In this document: positions 43,698 to 54,200 of the stretch, piece by piece | Layout of the letters: every line of letters begins with the position of its first letter | Position numbering within the stretch: the first letter of the stretch is position 1 | Assembly: GCA_039090855.1 (NCBI GenBank) | Contig: CM076995.1 | Coordinates: 117,366,770 to 117,430,769 of the forward strand | Length of the DNA: 64,000 nt | Origin: Macrothele yani | Lineage: Eukaryota; Arthropoda; Arachnida; Araneae; Macrothelidae | Direction: 5' to 3' | Position numbers and translations under genes: made by a program | The notes under the pieces: generated by a model | Seen by the model: only the letters and a program-made list of their open reading frames with translations | What the model was told of the DNA's origin: nothing | Databases searched by the model: none

Positions 43698-45066
43698 CTG
43701 TGCAAATTAATTGGGACAAAGTAAAAAATCACTCTTTTTTCCAAAACTATGCCTTTATATTATTCTATTAATTGATATACACTGATAAATACCTGTATTA
43801 GTATGAAGTATGTTCTCCTTTAGCAGAAATGACCTCTTGAATTCGTTTTGCCATTGACTCCACTAATTGAGTGCACATATTTTTGACTTCATAATCGTGG
43901 AACCACACTTTTATAGCATTCGTTATCATGCGTTCTTTGGTTGTACAGTCCATTTTACCTAAACGTCTCTTCAAAATATTGCACAAGTTTTCTATGGGAT
44001 TTAAGTCTGGTGAATTTCCAGGCCAATCAAGCAAATAAATTTGATTTTCCAGCTCTTGACCAATTTCGAATTGTGACATGGGGCCAAGTCACGTTGAAAT
44101 GTTCCGTCAAAAGTTTGCAAGAATGGAACAATCCTACGTTGTAATATTTCTGCGTATACTTCGCTGAAATCATCATACGTTTTTTAACAAGAACTAAGCT
44201 TCCAGTGCCATTTGATGTGAAAAAACCCCAAAACATCTGTTTCAGAGGGTGTTTTACAGTTTGTTTGACATGCTCAGGTCTTAAGGGTTCACAGTTGCTT
44301 AGTCTAACGACATTTGCTTGGCAACCCTGCACAAATAAATGAGTTTCATCACTGAAAATTACCTTTTTCCAGTCGTCAGGAGTCCATGATATATATTTTT
44401 TGGCCCATGCTAAACGTTTTATCTTCATTTTCGCATTCAAATATTGTTTTTTCGTTGGTCTTCTTGCCTTCCGGCCAACTTCCAGAAGTCTACGGCGTAC
44501 AGTTGAATCACTAACATCACAACCACTAGCCAATAAATCTCTTTGAAGGTCGGTGCTTGTTTTTTTTTTTTTTTTGATTAATTTTACTATTTCTGATTAT
44601 ATATTTATCGGTTCGTGGAGTTGTTTTTCGTTTTCTTCCACATTTACCTCTCCTTTTTGGAGACGATGATCCAGATGCATTGTATTGCATAAGCAGTCTT
44701 GATACACTTGATTCGCCTATACCAACTGCAGAAGCGATATCTCTCACTGTCATAGAAGTGTGATCCTTCAGAGAAATTATTTTTGCACGCTTCCTTGGGG
44801 AAATATCCATTTTTCAATACACAAAAGCAACACATACTCACAGAAAGCAAAAACTAACATCCACCTGTCACACACGAAAGCTCACAACTGAAGCTGAAGT
44901 GCCTATTTCCTGTTTAAAACCGGTCAAACCACATTCTTACTATCAAGTTCTAACAGTCACACTACCTCACAGCTGATAAAACCGGTTTACGTGGGTTTCC
45001 GACATCAACTGGCGATCACATTACAATTCTGAGAATAAAATAGCTTGTCCCAATTAATTTGCACGG
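43698..45066 (-). mobile_element. Tc1-like DNA transposon, complete ends
   Basis: Inverted ends CTGTGCAAATTAATTGGGAC (left) and the complement with one change (CCGTGCAAATT) ending at 45066, flanked by TA (43696-43697 and 45067-45068). 1369 bp with a broken reverse-strand transposase. Confidence 0.9.
43798..44810 (-). pseudogene. Tc1-like transposase, frameshifted
   Basis: From ATG 44810: MDISPRKRAKIISLKDHTSM, VRDIASAVGIGESSVSRLL (first helix-turn-helix), GKCGRKRKTTPRTDKYI, then a T-run on the + strand (44560-44574) where the frame is lost. It resumes at 44533 with GCDVSDSTVRRRLLEVG, AWAKKYISW and VIFSDETHLFVQG (first Asp). A second shift near 44140 precedes DLAPCHNSK (second Asp block) and 43798-44079 with NSPDLNPIENLCNIL (Glu). 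The C-terminus ends VISAKGEHTSY. Only the homopolymer and one or two indels separate it from an intact frame. Confidence 0.88.
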
Positions 45067-45068
45067 TA

Positions 45069-46131
45069 TAGTAACAGCGGTTAAAACTGATAGTTGATTT
45101 TCTTAAGTTTTGGAAAGATTAAGAGATCTTCCCTCAAGACAAAATAGTGTATTGGAGGTAGTTACTTTTCCAGACCCTAATTACAACAGGCAATGAAGTC
45201 TTGCTGCATTCAGCAAGAAGAGAGCCCATATATTTGAAATGCAGTCAGATTGACAAAGGAAATGCTTTGTGTTTTTGATATATGGCAACGGAGAAAGCTA
45301 GTTTTGCTTGAAACAATAATACAGGTTAAACCAAGTGGAAAGATAAATAAATCACTGACCTTCAGAATTTTGAGATGACTCAGGTGGAACACAAAATTAC
45401 GTTGCTTGGAGGAATATGTCACTGCAACAACAGTACTATGTGACAGAACAGAAATGTGTGAACCAACAACCCCTTACTCAGAATCATGAAATTCTGAAGC
45501 AACGAAGTAAATCTGACCATTCGATTAACATCTGTTCATAAACGACCTTTTTAACTGAGAAAATAAAAGGGTCAGTCGAATTGGTTAATCACAATTCGGC
45601 TATTTGATTTCCCACCTTCAGTAACAGAAATGTATTTAGTTGGCTACCTTTATAGGAGTAATAATGGTTGTTCTGATCTTTTTTAGTTCTTTTTCCGTGT
45701 GTCTGCAGCAAAATTTCTCACAAACCCACCATTCATTAAGCACGTTATAATATTTTTTAGTATTTTAAGTAGTTCTGATATTTGATTAATGAATTAACTA
45801 ATGTTTTTAGGTAAATAATCGTTGATCACATCACACAATCCACAAAATTTGACTAATTGCAATTAACATCCAGGGTCAAAAGAACAGCAACTTAGGTAAA
45901 CTTGAACTGGTTTAACTTGCTGAACATTGCAAAGAAGAGGAAGTTGCATCTACTAACGCACGTTATTTTTGCTTATATCTTCAGTTGACAAGCGTGAATC
46001 ATTAGCTCATTGTAGCAGCAAGCTCATGTACATTTTACAAACATAACAATCTCCACAATATATCTACAATTTCTGCTTCTTACACGCGTTTTTCATTTCT
46101 CCACCTTCAGCACTCTCGATCTTCCTTTTTA
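45069..46131. other. AT-rich stretch, no gene recognised
   Basis: Continues the sequence interrupted by the Tc1 element at 43698-45066. No open frame with a domain. Confidence 0.45.
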
Positions 46132-48051
46132 TTTACGCTTTCCAACCGTAATTTGAAGAAGCGTATATGCTCCAGCTTTTTCCGTCCGTCTGTCGGCACG
46201 ATAACTCACGTAAAAATGGTTCGATTTCGATGAAATTTTAGTATGTGTTAGGGGACCACCTAGGGACGAACCTTATTGAAAATGGGACAAATGGGGTTAA
46301 AGGTCACGACATAGGACCAGGATCCATTCTATTGTCCTTATGCCTCATAACTTGCGTAAATATGGTTCGATTTCAATGAAATTTTAGTATGTGGTAGGGT
46401 ACGGCCTTGGGACGAATTCTATTGAAAATGCATGAAGTGGGGTTAACGGTCAGGACATAGGAGCGGGATGCATTCCATTGCCCTTATGCGTCATAACGTG
46501 CGTAAAAATAGTTCGTTTCGATGAAAATTTAGTATGTGGTAGGGGACCACCTGGAGAGGAACCCTGTTGAAAATGGGACAAATGGGGTCAAATGTCAGGA
46601 CATAGGATCAGGATCCTTATCCCATACTATTGAGGTGGACATCAAGTAATTTTGCTTCTTATATTTCCAATGGAAAAACTTTTCTACACATTTCCTTCAC
46701 AATTAGTGTGTTCCCAAGAATGTAAATTTGAACATCGATTAAAATAACTTCATATTATAACTTACAATACTTAAAATTTTCTAAAACATAACCATAATTA
46801 TATTAAAAAACAATAACTTTTCCTTTGGTGGTGTTGAAACCAGAAAAAAGATGGCGCGACCTGTACTTTGATGACGTCAGTAGACAAATAAATGTTGGAT
46901 TGCATAATTATGGTTGTGTTTTAAAAAATATAAAGTATTCCAAGTTATAAAATGAAGCTATTTTAATCGATGTTCAAATTTTCATCCTTGAGAACGCATT
47001 AATTGTGAAGAAAATGTGTACAGAAGTTTTTTCATTGGAAGTATAGGAAGCAATATTATTTGACGTCCACCTTAAAGGAGCAATTATTGTATCTATGAAA
47101 ATTTTATTTTGAAAACAGCTCTAAGGATTTTGATGAAAGTCGTTAACCTACAGTTTTTGGTACTAGAAATCGATTTAGCTTGATCTTGACTTTAGGAGAA
47201 TTCGTTTAGTGGGTTAAATAACTACCCCGAATTACCACGTCTTTAGTGTGGTGTCATTGAGTCGTCCCATTAGATGTTGGCGCGCGGTCACGCCATTTGT
47301 CTCATTATGTCACGCGTTGTGTGTGGATCTTATTAAAGTTTGATGACGTCACACTCTTGCGAGCAGATGATCGCGATTCCCATCTGCCTCATTACGTCAC
47401 GCGTTGTGTGCGTATGCCCGTCCGCACGATGACTCGCGTAACAACTGTTCGATTTCGATGAAGTTTTAGTATGTGGTAGGGGAACACCTGGGAAGGAAGG
47501 TTAGGGCATAAGAGCGGGATCCATTCCACTGCTCTTATGTGTCATAACTAACGTAAAAAAGGTTCGATTTCGATGAAATTTTAGTATGTTGTAGGGGACC
47601 ACCTGGGGACAAACCCTATTGAAAATGGGCGAAATGGGGTCAAAGGTCAGGACATAGGAGCGGAATCACTTCCATCGCCATTATGCGTCATAACTTACGG
47701 AAAAATACTTCGATTTGGATGAAATGTTAGTATGCTGTAGGGGCCTGTCTGGAGACGAGTCCTTTTGAAAATGAGAGAAATGGGGTCAAAGGTTAGGACA
47801 CATGAGCGAGATATATTCCATAGCTCTTATGCATCAAAACTTACGTAAAAATGCTTCTATTACAAAACTTTATCATGTTATTTCGGAGGTATAGTGAACC
47901 CGTTCTGTTGAATATAATCGAAATGGGATCAAAGGTCAGGGCACAGGAGCGAGATTTATTCCACAGCCATTATCCTCATAACTTGAGTAATGATTTCTGG
48001 TATGTTGGAAAGCGTATCATAATCAATGCATTGCATGATTTTACTAACTTG
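46132..48051 (+). repeat. Composite tandem-monomer repeat, long copy R3
   Basis: Order: hairpin tip (ACGCTTTCCAACCGTAATTTGAAGAAGCGT); about three monomers of 145 bp (46201, 46346, 46491); a foldback unit 46633-47072; about 330 bp of unique sequence with two TGACGTCA-like palindromes and ACGTCACGCGTTGTGTG words; four more monomers (47430-47900); and the end ATGATTTTACTAACTTG. The same order occurs inverted in R4. No coding capacity of its own; size and internal tandem array recall non-autonomous DINE/Helentron-type elements, but terminal hallmarks are not proven. Confidence 0.85.
46633..47072. repeat. Foldback unit inside R3
   Basis: Left arm (about 46633-46800) AGGTGGACATCAAGTAATTTTGC and right arm (about 46905-47072) ending TTTGACGTCCACC are inverted repeats of about 170 bp. 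The centre carries CTTTGGTGGTGTTGAAACC and GATGGCGCGACCTG. The right end is followed by TTAA, the left preceded by TTGA. The same unit lies in R4 and a single arm at 1-95. Confidence 0.85.
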
Positions 48052-48949
48052 ATTTCATTTGATTCACTATCATCGTTGCCAAAACGTACAAGGTGTTCGG
48101 GAAAGTAATATGACGTTCAGTAAGAAAATCTTTAATCGAGAAGTCACGTAATTTACGTTAGAGACAGAAACTCAAAAGAAAGATTAAATTAGAGGTATAC
48201 GTGTCAGAGTGTTTGATCCTTAAATCATTTTGGGACTCAGAGTTTTGCTTGTTTTCGCAAAACAAAACGCAATGGTTAGAATTGTTTCACCACAGCTGTT
48301 ACAAATCCCAAAACGCACAGTAGTGAATTTCTGAGTAATATTTTGTATAGCCTGGTTAAAGTTCTATCAACCAAATAAATTTAGAGGAATAGTGTAGAAT
48401 ATCAATAGGTAGTTTGACGAATGTTCACTTTTGCATAAGCAAGACGCTTTACTGAAGCAAAAGAATAACCTGACAATCATTTTTCTATTAATCCCCCCTC
48501 CTCCAACTTGTAATTTTAGCGTAGATAAGAGTTTTGAACTTCAGAGAACTGTCCTCGTTTAAATAACATCTCTCACGCGGTGTATGGGAACAATACTTAT
48601 CAATAGTCAGTTTCGTAAATTATGGCATTAAGGAAATCTGCAGAAGACGTTTCAAGGATCCACTTTTAGAAAAAGTTCTTCCACTATAGGAACATGCGAG
48701 TTCAAAGATTAAGCGAGAATCTGAAATTATTAGCTGACATCTAGCTGAAAAGAAGCAGTGGAAAGTTAACTTACAGGATCTTTTCTTCAGTTACTTAAGC
48801 TGTCGACAATTATTCATGGATCTAAATGAATTTGGAAAGATAATCCTTTGAAACAAGTCACATGGGTCTAAATTTACCAAAGTATCCTTTTTTTCTTTAA
48901 CCTTCATAGAAGCAGGAAGGTGGCACTGGTGAATCATCAGTAGTCTGAT
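48052..48949. other. Stretch without recognised gene
   Basis: Near 48088 CAAGGTGTTCGGGAAAGTAAT resembles a mariner-type terminus but has no partner in the window. Otherwise nothing recognised. Confidence 0.4.
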
Positions 48950-49032
48950 ACACTGGCTTCTGACCATTCTTCTGAGATAGGGCAGGGTTCGGGTTCCGGA
49001 AGAGGCATGAATGGTGCTCTTGCCAGATGGCG

Positions 49033-49210
49033 CCGATTTCCGATCATTCGTCCGAAATGGGTCCGTGTTCGAATCCTGATGAAGAATGGATATTGTGTTT
49101 GTCTTATGGCAACCACTCTGTCACTTTCAAGGAACCAGTGCCCTAAAATAGAGACGGGCGACTGCTTATAGGACACTAAGTTACTCAAGGTGGTCGTTAA
49201 ATCCCCAAAC
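49033..49210 (+). mobile_element. Diverged tRNA-derived SINE
   Basis: Forward, same family as the SINE at 27491: GATCATTCGTCCGAAATGGGTCC, B-box-like GTTCGAATCC, GGATATTGTGTTTGTCTTATGG, CGGGCGACTGCTTAT, then a (CAAA)n tail at 49205-49222. Many substitutions. A further partial head lies just upstream (48950-49030). Confidence 0.8.
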
Positions 49211-49283
49211 AAACAAACAAACAATCAGATGGCGCTGGCGTTTTCCCTTTCCCCGAAACCAGTTGCGCCAAATTAGGGACGGT

Positions 49284-49500
49284 GCCGCCCCGGTGGCGCA
49301 GTGGTCTAAGCGATGGCCTCTGATCATTCGTCCGAAAGGGGTCCGGGTTCAAATCCCGGTGAGGCATGGATGTTGTGTTTATCTTACGGCACTGGTTCTC
49401 TCCCTTCCCTGGAGCCAGTGACCCTAAATTTGGGACGGGCGACTGCTTATGCCCATTGAGTTGCTCACGGTGGTTGTTAAACCTCCAATCAAAAAAATTG
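49284..49500 (+). mobile_element. tRNA-derived SINE, well preserved
   Basis: Forward copy with A box region GGTGGCGCAGTGGTCTAAGC, B box GGGTTCAAATCCCGG, body GCATGGATGTTGTGTTTATC, and 3' part GACTGCTTATGCCC and CACGGTGGTTGTTAAACCTCC ending in an A-rich tail. It is the best forward copy of the SINE family in the window. Confidence 0.9.
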
Positions 49501-49736
49501 GGGGACGTACAACTGTATATAGCAATTAAGTTTTCCCAAGATTGTTGTAAAACGCCGAAAGAAACAACAACAACAAAAAATTTGAAATAGAAGAAGAAAA
49601 CTTTTTCACTGAAGATGTTAATTTTTCATTTTGGGGGGTAAATCTGCAGTTATTCATTCATTTTGTCTGTCAATATCTCTACATTCGAAACATATTTAGA
49701 GCTTTTAGTCCATTCCAAACACATACTCACACTATA
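49501..49736. other. Short AT-rich stretch
   Basis: Contains GGGACGTACAACTGTATATAGC, which resembles another SINE 3' remnant, and (AAC)n-like simple sequence near 49565. No gene. Confidence 0.4.
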
Positions 49737-49993
49737 TGTTATTCTTTTACGAATAGTTTTCATATTTCTCCGCACCTGGCTTCTATGAGCCCGAAAATTG
49801 TCAATCATTCGTTATATGTACATCCTTGATCCGGCCTCGCGACACAGTGCGTTAGTTTTTACTTACAGAAATAATAATTACACTATAATTTCCTGTTTCT
49901 AATTGTATTACACTATAATTCCCTACTTCTAACTGCATCATGCGTTACTACATTTTTCATTGAGGTTTTAACGACCACCGTGAGCAACTCAAT
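49737..49993 (+). repeat. Segment duplicated from 40582-40840 (copy 2)
   Basis: Direct repeat of the segment 9.2 kb upstream with few differences. It runs into a reverse SINE whose insertion junction is identical in both copies. Confidence 0.88.
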
Positions 49994-50138
49994 GAGCTAT
50001 CGTCAGTGGACAACTGGCTTCGGGGAAGGAGAGAGTAAATGCCACAAGACAAACACAACATTCATGCCTCGCTCGAGATTCGAAACCGGACGAACGGGCA
50101 TAAGCCAACGCTCAGGCTACTGCGCCACTGGCGCGGCC
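49952..50138 (-). mobile_element. tRNA-derived SINE with 8-bp target duplication
   Basis: Reverse-oriented SINE of the same family: the 3' part at 49960 (GAGGTTTTAACGACCACCG), the degenerate B box near 50085 and the A box region near 50120-50138 (TGCGCCACTGGCGC). GTTACTAC at 49944-49951 recurs at 50139-50146, giving a target duplication. Confidence 0.8.
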
Positions 50139-50146
50139 GTTACTAC

Positions 50147-50701
50147 TTTTAGGAAAGCTGGAAAACCTTGGTGTTATTTCGTCATCTCCATTCAGGATTT
50201 TTTAAATATTTCCTCCAGAAGCAGAGATACTTTACAAACTTTTGTGATACAAATGAAACAGCTAGCGGGAAGACCGTACCCCAGGGAAATAGGAAATACT
50301 TGCTACTTTTAATCGTTGCTAGAGGAATGTTTCCAATCTGTCTTCAAAAACGGCGAGATCGGGATAAGTGCAAATCACCATTTCATTCAGTTGGCTGGAA
50401 AAACGCACTTGAAAAAGACAAAACATAAGAAAAGTCCTTATCGGTATACGATCATCTGATGCGACAAGAAATTTCCTCAGTCGACTTCAAAAGAATCAGG
50501 ACATCGTGCAACCATAAACAAACGGTGCGTCACCTGCCTGAAAAATTGAGTACCAAAATATCCTGAAAAAAATATGAAAAAAATTCAGCACCTACACGTT
50601 CATCCGATCTGAAAACTGTTCTCCAATCCGCGTTCTAGAAAAACAGAAATCGTAGTAAATACAAGTAAATGTTCATACACATAACATAAGATATTTGTAT
50701 G
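50147..50701. other. Stretch without recognised gene
   Basis: Two short forward frames overlap here without known motifs. No transposon ends seen. Confidence 0.4.
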
Positions 50702-51255
50702 AAAGGTCAGGTACTGCGTAACATCACAGCCTCTCCTTGACAAATGTCAACTCCGCCTTCTCGTGGTGCATCCTGTTCCCACTAAAGGGACTCTGACGAC
50801 CGCAAATAGCGGTATAAGTATACCATCGGGATTAGAGGAAATGCTATCCCACACTCACCAACCCGCTTGGCCAGCGTGGTGAGCTATGGCCAAACCCCTC
50901 CAAAATGACTCCACAACTTAAATCTTGGCCCTCAGACTCCGGCAGCTGGAATGTACCTGTCCAAGGCAGCGGCCACTGCGACATGAAAGCAGAGGGTGCT
51001 AAGAATCCCCGGAGGACCGGACTAGGCTGCCATCTGATGCTGACGTCGGCAACGTATAATGGATGCTCCCTATCTTCTGATTCAAGGCTTCTTGAATTGG
51101 AAGAGGAACTAAAAAGGATCAAGTTGGGCATTGTCGGGCTAAGTGAGGTAAGGAGAAAAGGAGAAGATCTCATCGAACTGAAAAGTTGACATCTCTTCTA
51201 CTATCGTGGGACAGATACTGGCAGAACTAGTGGTGTTGGATTTATAATAAACAAG
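50702..51255 (+). pseudogene. RTE copy E, leader and endonuclease N-terminus
   Basis: Leader (AAAGGTCAGGTACTGCGTAAC, TAGCGGTATAAGTATACC) and coding start MTPQLKSWPSDSGSWNVP at 50905, through GLSEVRRKGEDL to a TGA at 51187-51189 (SGHLF changed to S-stop). The sequence continues to TAATAAACAAG, where copy R4 of the composite repeat is inserted. Confidence 0.92.
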
Positions 51256-53431
51256 TTAGTAAAATCATGCAATGCATTAATTATAATACGCTTTCCAACA
51301 TTACAGAAATCATTACTCAAGTTATGAGAATAATGTCTGTGGAATGCATCTCGGTCCTGTGCCCTGATCTTTGATCCCATTTCGATGATATTCAACAGAA
51401 CCGGCTTGGTATACCTCCAAAATAATATGATAAAGTTTTGTCGCAATCGAAGCATTTTTACGTAAGTTATGATGCATAAGGGCTATGAAATATATCCCGC
51501 TCCTGTGTCCTAACCTTTGACCCCATTTCGCCCATTTTCAATAAGGTTTGTCGCCAGGAGGTCACCTACCACATACTAAAATTTCATCGAAATCGAACCT
51601 TTTTGCGTTAGTTATGGCGCATAATAGCAGTGGAATGGATCCCTCTCCTATGTACTGACCTTTGACCCCATTTCGTTCACTTTAAATAGGGTTCCTTCCC
51701 AGGTGATCCCCTACCAGATACTAAAATTTCATCGAAATCGAACGGTTGTTACGCGAGTTATCGTGCTGACGGACATGCGCACACAACGCGTGACGTTATG
51801 AGGCAGATGGGTATCGCGACCATCTGCCCGCCGCAAGATTGTGACGTCATAAACCTTTAATAGGATCCACACACAACGCGTGACGTAATTAGACAGATGG
51901 CGTGACCGCGCGCCAACATTCTCAAACGCGAGTTGTGACGTCATAAGACTTTTAAGCATTGCTAACATTAATGGAACAACGCCATCACTAAAAACGTTAT
52001 AATTCGGGGTGGTTATTTAACCCACTAAACGAATTCTTCTAAAGTCGAGATCAAGATTTTTCGATTTCTAGTACCAGAAAACGGTAGGTTAACGACTTTC
52101 ATCAAAATTCTTAGAGCCGTTTTCAAAATAAAATGTACATACATACATACAAGAATTGCTACTTTAAGGTGGACACGTCAAGTAACTTTGCTTCCTATAC
52201 TTCCAATGGAAAAACTTTTGTACACATTTTCTTCACAATTAATGCGTTCCCAAGGATGAAAATTTGAACATCGATTAAAGTATCTTCATTTTATAACTTG
52301 CAATACTTAATATTTTCTAAAACATAACCATAATTATGCAATTCAACATTTGTTTGTCTACTGACGTCATGAAAATACAGGTCGCGCCATATTTTTTCTG
52401 GACAATTAATGCGTTCACAATTATGAAAATTTGAACATCGATTAAAATAGCTTCATTTCATAATTTGGAATACTTAATATTTTCTGAACCATAACCGTAA
52501 TTATGCAATCAAACATTTTTGTCCAATGACGTCATCAAAGTACAGGTCGCGCCATCTTTTCTCTGGTTTCAACACCACCAAAGGAAAAGTTATTGATTTT
52601 TAATATAATTATGGTTATGTTTTAGAAAATATTAAGATTTCCAAGTTATAATATGAAGTTATTTTAATCGATGTTAAATTTTTCGTCCTTGGGAACACAC
52701 TAATTGTGAAGGAAATGTGTACAAAAGTTTTTTCATTGGAAGTACAGGAAGTAAAATTACTTGACGTCCACCTTAATAATATGGGATAAGGACAATGGAA
52801 TGGATCACAATCCTATGTCCTGACCCTTGATCACATTTCGTCCATTTTCAATAGGGTTCGTCCCCAGGTGGTCCCCTACTACCTACTGAAATTTCATCGA
52901 AATCGAACCATTTTTACGCACGTTATGACGCATAAGAGCAATGGAATGCATCCCGATCCCATGTCCTGACCTTTGACCACACTTCACACGTTTTAAATAG
53001 GGTTCGTCCCCAGGCGGTCTCCTACCACATAATAAACTTTCATTGAAATCAAACCATATTTACGCAAGTTATGACGCATAAGGGTAACGGAATGATCCCA
53101 CTCCTACGTCGTGACCTTTGACCCCATTTGTCTCATTTTCAACAGGGTTCGTCCCTAGGTGGTCCCGTACCAAATAGTAAATTTTCATTGAAATCGAACC
53201 ATTTTTACGCAAGTTATGACACATAAGGGCAATGGAATGATTCCGCTCCTACTTCGTGACCTTTGACCCCATTTGTCCCATTTTCAATAGGGTTCGTCCC
53301 AGGGTGGTCCCATACCGCATACTAAAGTTTCATCGAAATCGACTCATTTTTACCCCAGTTATCGTACGGACGGACAGATGGACAAAGCTGGAGCGTATAT
53401 GCTTCTTCAACTTACGGTTGGAAAGCGTAAA
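51252..53431 (-). repeat. Composite tandem-monomer repeat, long copy R4, inserted in RTE copy E
   Basis: Reverse of R3: CAAGTTAGTAAAATCATGC at the left, monomers (51290-51770), unique part with ACGCGTGACG words, foldback unit 52168-52772, about four monomers (52790-53380) and the hairpin tip ending GGTTGGAAAGCGTAAA. RTE sequence is continuous once it is removed. TAAACAAG flanks it on both sides (51248-51255 and 53428-53435). Because CAAG also belongs to the repeat's end in other copies, the true target duplication may be only TAAA. Confidence 0.88.
52168..52772. repeat. Foldback unit inside R4, flanked by TTAA
   Basis: Arms GGTGGACACGTCAAGTAAC and TTACTTGACGTCCACC with TTAA immediately outside both (52164-52167 and 52773-52776). 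Longer than in R3 because part of the left arm is repeated (ATGAAAATTTGAACATCGATT occurs twice). Carries two perfect TGACGTCA palindromes (52362 and 52527). Confidence 0.85.
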
Positions 53432-54188
53432 CAAGAAACTGAAGGATAAAGTTGTAGCAGTTGAAAGTTCCTCTGACAGAGCTGCACGACTCGTTATCCA
53501 ACTCTCGAGAAGATACAAGGCTCAGATTATTCAAACTTATGCACCCACCACAAGTCATCCTGAAGAAGAAATTGAAGAATTTTATGAGGAAATTCGTCAT
53601 CTAAATAATAAAGGTAAGCAGCACTTGAAGATAATTATGGGATATTTCATTGCAAAAATAGGGCAACGGCAACAGAATGAAACTTCAGTAGGTAAATTCG
53701 GTCATGGCAACAGAAACCAGCGTGGAAATACTCTCGTAGAGTTTGCAGAGGCAGAAGGGTTTTTCATCTTGAACTCCTTTTTCAAGAAAAAGCCACACAG
53801 GAAATGGACATGGAGACATCCAAATGGGACGACAAGTGAAATTGATTTTATTATGTGTAACAAAAAATTCGTCATAGAAGACTGCAGTGTGCTAAACAAG
53901 TTCAACACAGGTAATGACCATAGATTGGTGAGATGTAAGATGCACCTCAACACTAAACTCGAACATGGCAAGCTCATAAGACAAACAAAATGTATTGACA
54001 TAACCAACCTTAAAAAACACCATAATACCTTCAAGTTGGAACTGAAGAACAGATTCTCTGCTTTAGAAGGCCTAACATCGGAAGAAGTGGATATTTCTGA
54101 AGTTAACAGAAAAGTAACCAAAGCTCTTATGGAAACAGCAACAAAATTAGCTGGGTCTAAGAACAAGTTGCATGTGAACAAATTATGA
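53432..54188 (+). pseudogene. RTE copy E, remainder of endonuclease
   Basis: Continues from KKLKDKVVAVESSS through TYAPTTSH, GYFIAKIG (catalytic GDFNAK changed at Asp and Asn), SEIDFIM and GNDHRLV (Ser-to-Asn before DHR) to a TGA at 54186-54188 (KLS changed to KL-stop). The loss of the GDFN aspartate should inactivate the nuclease. An open frame starting at 53256 is an artefact reading in from the composite repeat. Confidence 0.88.
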
Positions 54189-54200
54189 GGAAAAACTAAA

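Noticed and set aside
48086..48110. mariner terminus (CAAGGTGTTCGGGAAAGTAAT)
   Set aside because: No matching opposite end and no transposase remnant nearby. A resemblance only.
53256..53431. N-terminal extension of the copy E endonuclease frame
   Set aside because: These residues are translation of the inserted composite repeat, not of the RTE.
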